Shown: positions 1 through 12,237 of the stretch, one piece after another
How the letters are laid out: every line of letters begins with the position of its first letter
Position numbering within the stretch: the first letter of the stretch is position 1
Assembly (NCBI RefSeq): GCF_030463535.1
Contig: NC_132893.1
Coordinates: forward strand, 29,762,782 to 29,826,781
DNA: 64,000 nt
Reading direction: 5' to 3'
DNA from: Salminus brasiliensis
Taxonomy: Eukaryota > Chordata > Actinopteri > Characiformes > Bryconidae
Program-made: the position numbers and the translations under genes
The notes under the pieces: generated by a model
The model's database searches: none
The model's input: only the letters and a program-made list of their open reading frames with translations
What the model was told of the DNA's origin: nothing

Positions 1-59
1 CCACTTTGCTGATGTAGCATTAAATAGAGACTCTTAGATAGAGACTGTTCAACAGTTTC

Positions 60-300
60 TGTTTCCCATCCCATAGCTCATCTATGGTGGACAGTGTCTG
101 ACAACATAGCCATTGCTGGACATGGCTGGACATTTTTGGGTGGTGGACTGCTCTCCACCTAGCAATGATGCTGACAAGTCTAAGAACTCCAAGATCATCC
201 ACACTACCATGCTGCCGCAGTGCCGACACTAGTCCAACACCCAAACAGTATCCTGGCAACAGCAGTCCTGTGGTCAGTAACAGACTAATGACTGAATAGG
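60..300. repeat. degenerate dispersed repeat (unclassified)
   Basis: No gene is visible. The stretch with a GGTGGACTGCTCTCC-like segment followed by AAGAACTCCA has the layout of a common teleost dispersed repeat that I recognise only by pattern. A better copy of a related repeat may lie near 61720-61960. The class is not assignable by eye. Confidence 0.3.
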
Positions 301-439
301 TTTGGTAAATGGATGCTAGGGTGACTCAAGTCTGTCTGATGCAAACTGTTGTCAGACGAAACCGATGACCGTTCACCTGCCATCGATGAGCAATTTGTTT
401 ACTTGTTGTTTATTTGTTTACAGACGAGGGTTAACAGAG

Positions 440-1145
440 AAATAATTGTGATGTTCTGCTGGTCACTCGTGCATTGCTGCACCTCTGATGAAACTGCAGA
501 TGGGCTTGATAACATCATCCTGCTGAAGTCTCCTCAACAAAGCTGTGAGGAGAAGTTGTGCAACAGTAGTAAAAGTAGTCAACACAGTGTACAACACAGT
601 AGTCTCACTATAACGCTCTGTTTTACCAGCGGGAGAACCTGAGAACCACTCTGTTTGTAAACCAGCACTGAAGAGCCCATTCAGAACCGAGTGGAGGCTA
701 ATGCTAATGCTAATACACACACACACACACACACACACATGCTATTGAAACCCAAATCATACACAGCACATTCACCCACTATAAACCAGTTATTACACAC
801 CAGTAGATCAACAACAACAGGTATCAGTCCAGAGTGTGTACCACTACACACACACTCACACACACACACAAGTGATCAGACTACAGTGTTGTAAAGGAGC
901 TGGGAGCTGATTGGTCAGGAAGGAGAGTCAGACTGGAGAATAAGATATTAAACACTATAAAACTGTCATTTAAGTCTTGACTAAACTAAATTAATCCGTC
1001 CAGAATATCTCGTTATAGAAACTGATACTAAAAATGAAGGGATTTTACTGAACGTATTATTTAGCAGCTTATCTGATCTAAACTGTGTGATCGGATCAGC
1101 TCAGTATCGGCTGATGCTCTGCATTAAGACAATCGGATTTGATCA
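440..1145. repeat. dispersed repeat, second copy near 34.9 kb
   Basis: The 3' half (about 900-1130) resembles 34880-35150: both carry a 'taagatattaaa' segment, then a 'ctaaactaaa' segment, 'ttatagaaactga', and 'aagggatttta(t/c)tgaacgtatta'. The 5' part includes a GCTAAT triplet run and two CA microsatellites (715-739 and about 846-871). No coding signal is convincing. The short ORFs here are low complexity. Confidence 0.4.
715..739. repeat. (CA)n microsatellite
   Basis: Perfect AC/CA dinucleotide run, directly visible. Confidence 0.95.
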
Positions 1146-1740
1146 GATTTGACTCTGATTTTTTTGTACCATTGTATTTGGATTTTCCCCCAGTCTTATT
1201 TGCAGAAGGTCTCCAGTTCTGAGAACCTATTGGGTTGTCTTGCAAGAGAAGCTTGTTTATGGTCTGTCCGCAATTTTTTTATGATGTTGAGGTCCAGGGA
1301 CTGTGAGGACCATTCCGAAAGCTTCAGCTTGTGTCTTTTCAGGTAGTCCCTGTTGACTAATTCAGCATGCAGAATTTGCAGGTATTTGATGAAATCCATT
1401 CTTCCCTTCACCTGTGCAATATTGCCAAAGCCACTGGAAGCAACACAATCTCAGTGCATGATCGATCCAACCCCATTCTTCACAGTTGGCAAGGTGTTCT
1501 TTACATGAACTGCATTTTCCATTTTTTTTTCAAACATACCATTATTGATTATGCCCAGTGACTTCTGTATTGACTCTCTGTTGAGTTTTGTGATGAGGTC
1601 ACAGGCAAGAGATCCTTCTTATGAATCATTTATGAAGATTATTTTGTGCAAGCAATGCTGTGCAGTGGAATGGTGCATATTCATATCATGTGTGTCCTAC
1701 AAACAGGAACTCAAATGAGACCTTGGTCTTGGTGTGTTAA
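1145..1740 (-). mobile_element. Tc1-like DNA transposon fragment, decayed
   Basis: Read on the minus strand, the segment resembles the transposase-coding part of a teleost Tc1/mariner element. On the plus strand, the reverse complement of typical Tc1 coding text is seen in order: 'gaggtccagggactgtgag', 'tcaggtagtcc', 'gaatttgcaggtatttgatg', 'atccattcttcccttcac', then 'gcatgatcgatccaacccc'. No long ORF survives. The outer limits are uncertain and no terminal inverted repeats are identified. Confidence 0.6.
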
Positions 1741-1767
1741 CCCACCTGGCATAAATAAATATTGTAG

Positions 1768-1880
1768 CTTCAATACCCCTGTCCACTTAGCTGCCTCTGT
1801 TGGGCCCTTGAGCAAGGCCCTTAATCCTCTCTGCTATAAGGGTGTTATAGCATGGCTGGTCCTACACTCTGGCCCAGCTT
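1768..1880 (+). repeat. tRNA-derived SINE fragment (body)
   Basis: Contains the segment TTGGGCCCTTGAGCAAGGCC, the diagnostic body of the SINE found complete at 17381-17690. The tRNA-like head is missing or degraded. Confidence 0.6.
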
Positions 1881-3600
1881 TTCATATGACTAGAAACTAG
1901 AAAAACAAAACCTACTGTGATGCTGTGAAATGTCTGTTCTGTACAAAACAATGTGGGAAGAGATCATAATCAGTAAGACCGTCCTTAACATTAGATCTTG
2001 GTGCAGTCTGGGCCTGTCACATCCTGTTTAGGGATTGAGAGAGTCGGGCTACGCTGGCCAAACCCTTGGGTTATCTTGGGGGAAACTGCATAGGGAAGTG
2101 AGTTGAATGAAGCTGGCGTGTTTCGCCGGCCCCTTGATTTGAATTGTTTGCTATTAGTCTGCTTCCTTGGATTAACATCACAGCTTCTGTAGCAAGATCT
2201 GAGGTGCAAATTTGAGCAGTTGCACTGAACCAACACTTAAACACTCTTCTTTAAAACTAACACTGAAATGTCTTCAAACATGAAAACTGCTCATTTGAAC
2301 TGTTAGAACAGCTGTTTTACAGTAATATTTATTATTGTTATTATTATTATTATTAATAATAATAATAATAATAATAATAGCTCTTGTACTTGAAGCAGTA
2401 AATGAAGAGCAGCGTCTGTTAAATGGTTCATCATTTGGAAAATTGCCATTGTTGGAAATGAAGAAGTTTGATGTACAGTAGAATTTAAACATTACAATTG
2501 AAAATGTTTAAAGTGTTTAAAGGTACAGGAGAATTCTTATATATGGACATTAAAATGAATTATTTACATAAATTCAGCCTACAACAGTAACAAATAACAG
2601 CCTGTTTAATTGTAAGGCATAAAGCAGGTTAGAAAATAGAAGATTGGAAGAATGGAAGGGAATGTAAAAATTAAGTATGCATGTTTTTAGTACATAAACC
2701 CACACAGATACGCTAAGTGGACCTCAGGAAGGGAAATAAAATCCAAATGACTGTAGAATATCCGTCCTTTGAGCAAGCAAAAGTATCAAAACGCCAAACA
2801 CCAACACCTTTGTGAGATGTTCAGATAATTCACTGGCGTCCTTCATGTTCTTGAGTGCTGTTAATGACCAAAACTGACACACACAAGTCAAAAACTATAC
2901 TAGTTCTTGTCCTTGGGATACGTTTCCAGACTGAATTGGACTGACTACATTGTTTTAAAGGCCGGCCATCATAGCTCTAAAAATATTGCCTTTCACCCCC
3001 CGGACAACCCACAGTCAATTCGTAGGTGGGAACCTGTTTTTTGTCACCTACACAACACTCACGGGGAAAGGAAGGCAACCTCTGATGCAAATGATGAGGC
3101 AGAGTGTGTGTTTTCCACCCGCTTACTACTCCCTAGTGGAAACTAACTCAGCTTCAAAAGAAGCTGAAGAGATAAAGGTCTGTTGTTTGTCCTTTCAAGA
3201 GCCTTGAAGTCAAGGCCATCCGAGGGTCAGCAGAAGATTTGTTGCAGTGTCTCAACCACACCAGCCCAAACCAATTTGAGCAGCTAAAGATAGCATCGGA
3301 GCGTGCTGTGCTCGCTCCTGTGTGAACTTGGTGTAGTCTGCAGGAAGTCTTGGGTCCACACTTCAGTCAGCATTCCTGCTTTACGGAGGGCATTCCCTTT
3401 CGTTGCCCCATTTTGCCTAATTGCCTCATTGCCTCTTTACCTTTGGGTAATGTTGTGTATCTGTAATGCTACATTTGCATGCTGCATTCTCTGGGTTGAA
3501 CCCTCGGTTTCTGCAGTCCCATGGCACTAGATAATCTCTGAGCTCCACCCTGCAACAAGCTTCCAAAGCAATTTGGGAGAAATCAGATTCAGACATCAGA
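1880..3600. other. no gene seen
   Basis: AT-rich sequence with no convincing splice-bounded coding exon. It holds the ATT/AAT palindrome at 2338-2379 and short random ORFs only. Confidence 0.5.
2338..2379. repeat. (ATT)n-(AAT)n palindromic microsatellite
   Basis: A TTA/ATT triplet run switches directly into an AAT run, so the two halves are reverse complements and can form a hairpin or cruciform. Confidence 0.9.
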
Positions 3601-3606
3601 ATCTCT

Positions 3607-3607
<1 letters not shown>

Positions 3608-3647
<40 letters not shown>
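3608..3647. repeat. (CT)n microsatellite
   Basis: About 20 CT dinucleotides in a row, some 330 bp upstream of the candidate sh3bp2 first exon. Confidence 0.95.
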
Positions 3648-3653
<6 letters not shown>

Positions 3654-3978
3654 GCTATCTCCCTCTTATTCGCCCTGCTGTGCATCTGCAGACTGGCATT
3701 TGGCACCGACTGTCACACAGTGAGCTTAAAACGGCAAACTCTGCTGGAAATCTGCGACCTACAGCACGATCAAGAGCTCAGGAGGGGATCACACATTCCA
3801 TGGGAAACGTGCAGTTTCCTGCCTTTCCTGTCTTGGCTTTGTCCGGTCCAGGGTTAAGGTTTAGCTGGAGGGTTTGGGCTAGCCTGGCTGGCTTTTTTAG
3901 GACTAGAAGGGCTGCTGTAAGTGAAAAGCTCCTCAGAGTCACATGGATCTCCACCCAGCTCTGAGCTCCGCTGCCAGC

Positions 3979-4031
3979 ATGTTCAGTGAGAGCTCAACAG
4001 TGAAAGGCATAAGAAGGCGGATGAGTAAGAG
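3979..4031 (+). CDS. sh3bp2: candidate alternative first coding exon of sh3bp2
   Basis: An ATG at 3979 (A at -3) opens a 53-nt reading frame ending in AAGAG, followed by a strong donor GTAAGA at 4032. Joined to the acceptor CTGTAG before 5632, the codon AG|A is completed and the frame runs through AAT into the ATG at 5636. This adds MFSESSTVKGIRRRMSKRN to the N-terminus. The frame match is seen directly; use of the exon is inference. Mammalian SH3BP2 is, from memory, annotated with alternative N-termini, which makes this plausible. It could also be a chance ORF or a purely non-coding first exon. Confidence 0.35.
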
Positions 4032-4444
4032 GTAAGAGCAGCCAGTATGAGAGAGAGGACTGATTCTGCGAGCAAGAGGGTATTGGGTGAGCAAAGTAGA
4101 GTTGTGGAGTTGTAGTTGGAATCTGAATTGTGCTTTGTTGAATTAGCTTTACCTGATTGATTAATTAGTCATGTCTTATCTCTTTATTGATTTTTTTTAT
4201 TTTACATTTTTTACAGCATTAAAAAAATGCCTGGTTTATTTTACGCTGTGCAGACATTTCTTGATGGATGGACCAATACAACTTGTTTTAGACCAGTGAA
4301 ATCATCTTAACCCCTTAACACTCCACTGTTGATACTATTCTCTGGTAATAGGAGTTTGTAATAACACTTTAGGCTCGTCATTGGGCCATAGACTGTTTTA
4401 AAGGGGGTTAAATCTTTGATATGTCTTATGGAGATTGCTATCAG

Positions 4445-4600
4445 ATGAGTTAGTTAGATCAGTTAGCTAAGGGCGCCTGAGAGGCCTAACTGTCTAAGTG
4501 TTGCCTCTGCCATTGGGAGATCATGTGTTCTATCTTCACAGCCAAATGTGACCTAGACAGTATAATAGGCCCGGCCTATTATTTTTGTAAAGAAAGATGC
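4445..4600 (+). repeat. possible tRNA-headed SINE, degenerate
   Basis: The string 'gaggcctaactgtctaag', then 'cattgggagatcatgtgttc', has the spacing of a tRNA-like box A and box B head, but neither box is a good match. The assignment is weak. Confidence 0.3.
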
Positions 4601-4824
4601 ATTTAACAATCTATCCGTTAGCTAATTTCCGAGTCACAATCTATATGAGGCAGTACAGGTGCAGTAGAGGGGAAGGTGTTGTGTTATTACCAGTCCCACC
4701 CTAATCCATCAGCAATTTCTTTAAACTGTGCTTTGACGTCAGTAAAGATTCTGGCACCGTAAATCTGCAGAAGTAACTTCAGGTTGTAGCAATCCTAAAC
4801 TCGAAGAAGCAGATTCCTGGCCCA

Positions 4825-5095
4825 AATAAAACCTTGGCCTAAAAGTTAGAGAAGCAGGCTTGAGAGTGGAAGGTCACTGGTTCTATACCCTGTAAGTGAG
4901 ACCAGGAGGAGTGATGGAATAGTACCTGCAACTCCCTCAATATTCATAACAAGCCAGGCCTCAAATACTCCTTGGGCATTAACGTGGCTGCCAGCTGCTC
5001 CGGGCATGTGTTTATTGCCCATATTCACCAGTGTGAGTGTGTGGTCACTGCCATGGATGGATTAAATATGAATAATAAATTCCATTGTACTACGA
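4825..5095 (+). repeat. tRNA-derived SINE
   Basis: The tRNA-like head 'ttggcctaaaagttagag' is followed by a box B-like 'ggtcactggttctatacc'. The body ends in the typical tail 'gtgtgtggtcactgccatgg' and 'ggattaaat'. Box B has diverged from GGTTCGANTCC, so this is an old copy. Confidence 0.6.
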
Positions 5096-5635
5096 TGGCT
5101 TTCAATTGTTGTTCTGATTCTGAATTATATTGTTCTGCCTCAACTGTATGACTCAAAAAATTAAATGATCATTTTTTATGTTTTCATATTGTGAGCAATT
5201 GAAATCACATAGACCCTTTTTTAAACACCTGCCAGTGTTTAAACCATGTAGCCACTCTGTCATTTAGCCTACGTTTAGCATGGTTTTACAGGTTTGGTAC
5301 TTCAGCATTCAAGTTAAACTGTAATTAACATTTATGAAATACATTAATTTATTATTTCTTTATTAAAATTAACTTTATTAAACCGTAAGTGGTGAAACTA
5401 GTGCTTTTTGGAAGGATAACTGTCCAGCTGTTTCCTGTCTTGTGATCTTTAAACACTCAGCACTTCTTCATGCATTTCTTTCCAGGGCATCATGTTATTT
5501 CTTAACAAACTTAATATTCCTCAAAAGCCAGAGCCGTGAGACTGCAGCCCAAGACAGGTTTTACTGACTGCAGGTTGTTGACTTTAGAGAAACTCTATTT
5601 GTTTAAGACAAACCTTTCTTCTCTACTGTAGAAAT

Positions 5636-7239
5636 ATGGCCACTGCACAAATCTCCTGGCCCAACCCCATGAGGGCTATCGGAGCTCAGAATCTTCTGAC
5701 CATGCCTGGAGGGGTCAGCTTGTCTGGGTATCTACACAAGAAAGGGGGAAGCCAATTCAGCTTGATGAAATGTGAGTTCAGTCGTTCTTCATGGTTTCAT
5801 GCTCTTTAAGCCGCTTTAAAAATGAAAGCCATAGATTAAAAAAAGGCATCTTCTCCTGATGTTTTGGCACCATTTTTAGGCTATGGAATGACTGACATGA
5901 AAGAATGCGGTTTTGAAATCCTGGAATATTTACGCTTTCGTGCCAATCCCACAGGGCCTCTACGCTTCATTATAATCCACAAAGGCTGCGTCTACTATTT
6001 CAAGACGAGTACCTCTGCCACTCCACAAGGGGCGTTCTCTCTCAGCGGCTACAACAGGCAAGTTCATTCCTGTCTTTTATCATCGTGTGTATAGCTAACA
6101 TATTACGCTTACTTAAAGACACCCTGATGTCTTGCGAATACTCTGTTCATTTTGCTTGGATGATTAATGCTGCTGCTCCTACAGAGTTCAAAACAGACCC
6201 TTCCTTTAGTTGTCTTTGCCTTTTCACACCAGTTGACCACATCCTGTCCCCAATTGAGCCCTATGAATACAAGCCCAAAAAGGTACAAGGGTTTCAGTTC
6301 TGCCCACAAGTGCACACAAAAGTAGAGCATGTCAGGTCCGCGGAGACAAAGAAAGTGATGTGAAATGGTCTCTGCGATTTTCCACATTCAGACTAAGTTT
6401 GATACAAGAGAGAGACAGAGAGAGAGTGCTCAGGCGCTGAGGAACCCGCAGTAATCCTCTCAGTTCCTGCCTGTGTGGGCCCGACGTGGCGTAGGCAGCG
6501 TATATGTAATTATTGCGTGGAGTCACCAGTCCCGGCTGTGGCCTGGTAAAAATAGTCCCTTAATACAGCTGCAGGCAGGCACTGATCTCCTCTCCTCTGC
6601 GGCTCTGTCTGTGGAGCGTCAGTATGGAGAGAGCCCCACCAGGCCCGGCATTGCGACGAGTGGGCGTAAACTGAGGTTACTGTAGATGCGGTATGAATTT
6701 TTAATGGCTGACGTTCAGAGTAATGGGAAATCTGCACAAGGAGCTCTATCTGATTCACTTCTCCTGATTAGAAGCAGCATCTTCATTGACATTATACTCT
6801 ATACTCTATACATTATACAATATTCTGGAATATTGATGAGTTGATTATATTTGATAATAGCACTGCAATATTGGACTTCATGGGGAGAGCAGATTGCTGA
6901 AGATTGTGATATTTGTTTTAATAATGTTGCTGTTAATAACAAATGGGGATGTCACATGGGCAGCAGGATACCAAATCGACTGTTTCAGTTTTTATATTGA
7001 CACTGCAGTGGTTTACTCATGGCACTGAGGGCTAGGTGGCTCTAGTGTCACAAATAGGGAGGTGGCTTGATCAGAAATCTGAATACATTTGGATTTGGAT
7101 TGGATTTAAGTAATATTCAATAAACATGTTTTTGTTTCAAGAATAAAAGTCCAATTTCCAATCCAAAGTTCCCCAAAAAGCCCCAAAATTCCTATGACTA
7201 TATAAATAGTTCTTGCAGTCACACTTCTGGTTGGTTCAG

Positions 7240-7291
<52 letters not shown>

Positions 7292-10200
7292 TTTATGATA
7301 TTTTCCATATTGTAATTATGTACATTTCAGTACATTGTTTATGTGGTGCAGTGGCAGATAAGCACCCTATTGCCCAAAGCCAAAAGCTGCTTTAGAAAGT
7401 TTCTCATGTAATTTTTTGTGCTTGGCAGGGTCATGCGAGCAGCAGAAGAGACAACATCCAGCAACGTGTTCCCATTCAAGATTGTGCACTTCAGTAAAAG
7501 GCATCGCACATGGTATTTCTCGGCAGCCAGCGAGGATGAGAGAAGGGTAAGACGTCTACTACATATCTCATGCGTCATCATGGCTGTCTAGACTGGGGGA
7601 GGACTTTCCGGTTGGCTTATCAAAGGACATATGTTGACACTTGCATAACATTGCCTCCATATCAGAACCTTATAGCTCTAGAATACATTTAATGTACATT
7701 AATACGACAATACTTTATTTGGTGTCTTTTTGGACTATGTGTGTGTTTCCTTTGTTGTAGCCGCATGCCCCATAACTGTGTGTTTCTCATCTCCAACAGA
7801 GATGGATGCGTCATCTGAGGAAAGAGATAGACCACTATAACGATAAGAAAGATTCTCTTGACCCATGGTAAGTCTCCTTCTCTTCTTTTAAGGGAGAAAT
7901 AGTGCTTCAGATTAGTGCATCACCTACAGCTAAAGCCTGAACTGTTAAATCTATATTTTACTCCAGTGCCAGTGGAGTCAAGCCAGTGGATTGACCTGAG
8001 CTTTTGATTGGTGGTGGTGTTTAAACCAATCGAACTACACTATACTGTACTATACCACTATACTGTTTACACTAGTTTTTCTGTGTTACTTTGTTATTGT
8101 ATTCTGTTAATTGGTTGCACAATTTTAGGTTTGCTCACACTGATTGTCACATTGCAGTATTATGACCAAAATATGCCTTCAGAAATGCACAATACAGTAC
8201 CAGTCCAAACTTTGGATACACCCAGTCAAATGTGTGCCGATCGTCATCTTAAAAATTTAAATTGGATCCAAATGCTTGGGTGACCATATTTTTGTTTTCA
8301 AAAAAAGAGGACACTGGTGACACACACCTATCCACCGTAGTTAGGGGGTCGCGGCTGGGGGGTTTCAAGTTGTAGGACTCTGGCAATGTGTATATGCGTG
8401 AGGGTGTAAATACCCCTCAAACCCTGCAGCTACAGTTTGTTAATGTACATTAATATATACACATTTACTCATTTAGCAGAAGGCCAATAAACAGCCTTAA
8501 TAGCCCAAATTACCTCTTTTCATTTCAACATACAACTTAGGCCTTGTTGAAGCCCTAACGGGTCCTTGTGACCTCTTTTCTGAAAACCTCTGGTAATATA
8601 TATATATATAATTTGAATCTTGCAGTTGTTCTTAACTACGGCTAATAATTGGTTTTAATTCAAATAAAAAATGACTGGTCCAAATAGTCCAAAATGACTA
8701 TAAAATAAAACCTTTTACACTTTGATTCCACTGAAAATTAAGAATGTTTTGATGAAAGTAGTTTTTTTTTCCATGACAGCAAAGAGGTATAAAGTGTTGA
8801 ACAGGCTTTAAAATACTGTCGACTCTAAACAGAAGTCAACCTATACTTATTTTTTTCCTTGGAGTTTCTCACACCATCTGTTGTGACCACTTCCCTTTTC
8901 TGATAAACGGCCTGAAAAGCATATCACTGAGCCATTCTCAGCCTGTATGAGCACCATGGCTGTTGAGAAGTACAGCAAAAAAACATTAAAATGAACACTA
9001 AATGATTTTTTTCTTTTATTCTAGTGAATCGGACTCTGATGCGGAGAGTTTCTATGGCCCGATAGAGAGCCCTCTGGAAATCACAGATGTCTCGGATCAC
9101 CCTGAGGCAGGTAGGGTGTGACCTACAGAGGGCTTTCCGATTACATGTGCATTGCTTACACCAGCTTACTGTTGCGATGATCTTTGTGAACCTTATATTA
9201 ATCCCCTAACATCGTTTTGTTTAATTTTAGAATATATGTTACAAGACAGTGATGAGGAGGACTATCTTCAACCTGATGGCCCATCACCAGGTACCTGCTG
9301 CCTACATTACCTATGTTCTTGAATTTACTGTACTTTTTATAGGCAGCTGTATGTCAAATGAACTTGCCAGACTAAGTAACTTTTCTCATCTGTGACTCTT
9401 TCAGGTCGGCCAACGGTGCCACCTCCATCTTACCCCCCACCCCCCGTCCCACACCTGGAAGACAGAACCATCCCTCTGTCCAGCCATCCTAAAGGACCTC
9501 CACCTCCATTGCCCCCTCTACCCAAAAAGACTTCCCCATGCCCAGGGGCCAGGACATTCACACCCCCTCTACCAGGTCCTCCTTCTTTCCACATAGATTC
9601 TGTACACAAAGGCCCTCCTCCACCGCTACCACCCCACCCTCCTAAACCTGTCCCGAGTCCCTCCCAGTCTGCATCCTCAGCAAAATTTCCCAAAAAGTCC
9701 ATATCTGGAGGTATTACTACCCTCCCTGTGTGTGATAGAAAGCCTGCTCCCTCTGTGCTTATTAAGAGTCCGTCCACTCTGCCTATCTGCCAAGACCTGG
9801 AGAAGGTGATTTTAAAACCTGTGGAGAAACCAAGTAGGCCTGGCATACCCAACAACCACGTAGGGCCCAAACCAGAGGAGAGAAAGCCCAACTGTCCTGC
9901 TTCGATAGGCAACAAGTCTCCTGTCATGGTGCCCAAGCCTCCACTACCAGGGCTCAAGCCTAGACCCAGCCAGCCATCTCTCCAGTAGGTGTCCTCTTTC
10001 ATTGAATTCATTAATTTTATTATTTTTTTGGATTTATTTATGTTGGGAGAATCTTAAAGGGCCTATATCATGGAAAACAGCATTAATAAGTCCTAATAAG
10101 GTTTTTATAAGGTAATTAATAAGGTCCAAAAACTACCCAGTCCGTACAGATGTACGCATATGAAAATGAAGCAGCAGAAATGGCCAGTTTTCAATTTATC

Positions 10201-12179
10201 CTGGTTGCAATGTCACAACCATTGACACATTTACATGATATCACTTCCTGTTAAGCGTACAGCAGTTTAGGTCAGCCCATTTACATTGAGGTAACTGTAG
10301 GCAGTCTGTATGATGAAACAACATGCTGCTCTAGGCTTTCGGAAAGCAAATGGATCATTACAACCTTCCAAAGGATTCAGACATCCTAAGGTTGATCAGA
10401 CCTTCAAACTCAGTTCATCAGACTGGAGTTTACTGGACTGGCCAATAAGAGCAGATATCATTTACATACAGTTTCACAGCCTTAGATAAAGCAACATTAT
10501 GTGAGAATTGGTATTTTATTCTCCTGGGCTCCCCCTGCAGTTGGGGAGTGTAATTCACTTTTACACCACTACAAAAAAGGGTAAAGGTAACGGTGTACTT
10601 ATTTGTCACTGTACTACGTATAGCAAAATGTGCCAGAGTGGTGGGCAGCCAACTCCAGAGCAGAGAAGGTGAAGGGCCTTGCTCAAGGGCCCAACAGAGG
10701 CAGCTTGCCGAGCCCGGGTATTAAACTCACAACCCTGTCATCAATAGCCCAGCGCTCTAACCACTGAGCCACCACTGCCCACTCCCATACCATACACTAC
10801 CGTAAATGCAGAGTGTGATTTGTGCTCCCTCTGATTAACAACAATAAACATGCATTTGTGGGCAAGCTGAGAGATACAGAAGTGTCATCTGAAGGTGGAT
10901 TGAGGTGGTAGAGTAATACACAAATATGACACAGGTTACACAGCATTACACAGTTCTGGAGAGTGGCATCTCCACCAACTTCCATAATGTAGTAGCAGCG
11001 CTCTGACCCGGAGTGGCAATGACAGAAACACTGTTTTCCCTGTTACAGTTAGTGGAGATCAGCATGATTCTGAAACTGTTCTTTTTGAGGTAAAATTGCT
11101 ACATAATGTTGCCTTAAAGCCATACAAATTAATAGATGGTTAAATGCAAAATATAGGCCCTTTAAATTCTCAATATTACAGACACTCTTTTAATAAACTG
11201 TATTGATTAGATTGCATTCTGCTTGTTATTTCATGTTCGATTGAGGACTTTATTAGGCTGTTTCTTTTTACTTTAGACTATTGTTTTTCACTTTTCTGAA
11301 ATTGATGAGTAGTTTGTTACTGAAGGAGCCACAAGTGGAACACCTAAGCTGTAGACTGTGGAGGCACAGACACAAATGTGCACATTTTCACATTATTTTC
11401 CTCTCAGAAGATCGTCTCCTGACGGCCAGAGCTTTCGATCCTCGGTGGAGGAGAACCCATTGAAGAAGAGGGTCAGAGCAAATAACGGCGATGAGGACTC
11501 TGACGATAACGACTATGAAAATGTGAGTGAACCCTACCACACCACCCACTGCTTATGGGGTCATGCGTTACAATGCAGTTTGGGCCATGAGTCACTTCCT
11601 CAATAACACTTAAAACACTTAAAATAGATCGACTTTGCGTGGGATTTTACACCATGCGCTCTGAATAGCTCTGTTATGTTTTTTTGCTGTCCTGGCATTT
11701 AACAAACTGTTTGGGGATTTTCAGAAGTTCTGTTCATCCCAAATCAGGGGGCTGTTCGGATCCTACAGTACACACAATGATCTAATGAACACAGAGACGT
11801 ATGTGGAAATGAAGAAGTATGCATGATTCATTCATGGTCGTCATCTTCCTGTCGTTTTCAGGTGCAGTTGCCCGACTCTGTGTTTGTGGACACCACAGAG
11901 ACCAGCGCTGTTGAAAAGTAAGACACATTTTCATGGCTTACTTCTGATTCCCACATCTGAGAGTCAAAGCCTATATAAGTGCTAGATATGCGTTAATATA
12001 CAGTAAATCTAACCATGATTCTTATACACTGCTTACTGGTCAAAGAGAAAGCACACAGATAAAGCAATTCTCTGCTTCCCTCTAGTGGACTGGGGTGGCA
12101 ATTGGGTAGTACAGTGAGTGTGTGTACACTCATTCAAATGAATGCATTCAGCTACTTTTGCAGGCACAGATGTGCAAAT

Positions 12180-12237
<58 letters not shown>

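Noticed and set aside
349-642. 97-aa ORF near the window start
   Set aside because: No domain, no splice context, and it sits in dispersed repeat sequence.
9985-9987. Stop codon TAG at the end of sh3bp2 exon 7
   Set aside because: The donor GTAGGT starts at 9985, so the TAG is intronic. The next exon restores the conserved QRSSPDG sequence.
9430-10011. 193-aa minus-strand ORF opposite sh3bp2 exon 7
   Set aside because: Its Gly-rich sequence is the mirror of the proline codons in the sense exon. The sense frame has splice sites and family similarity.
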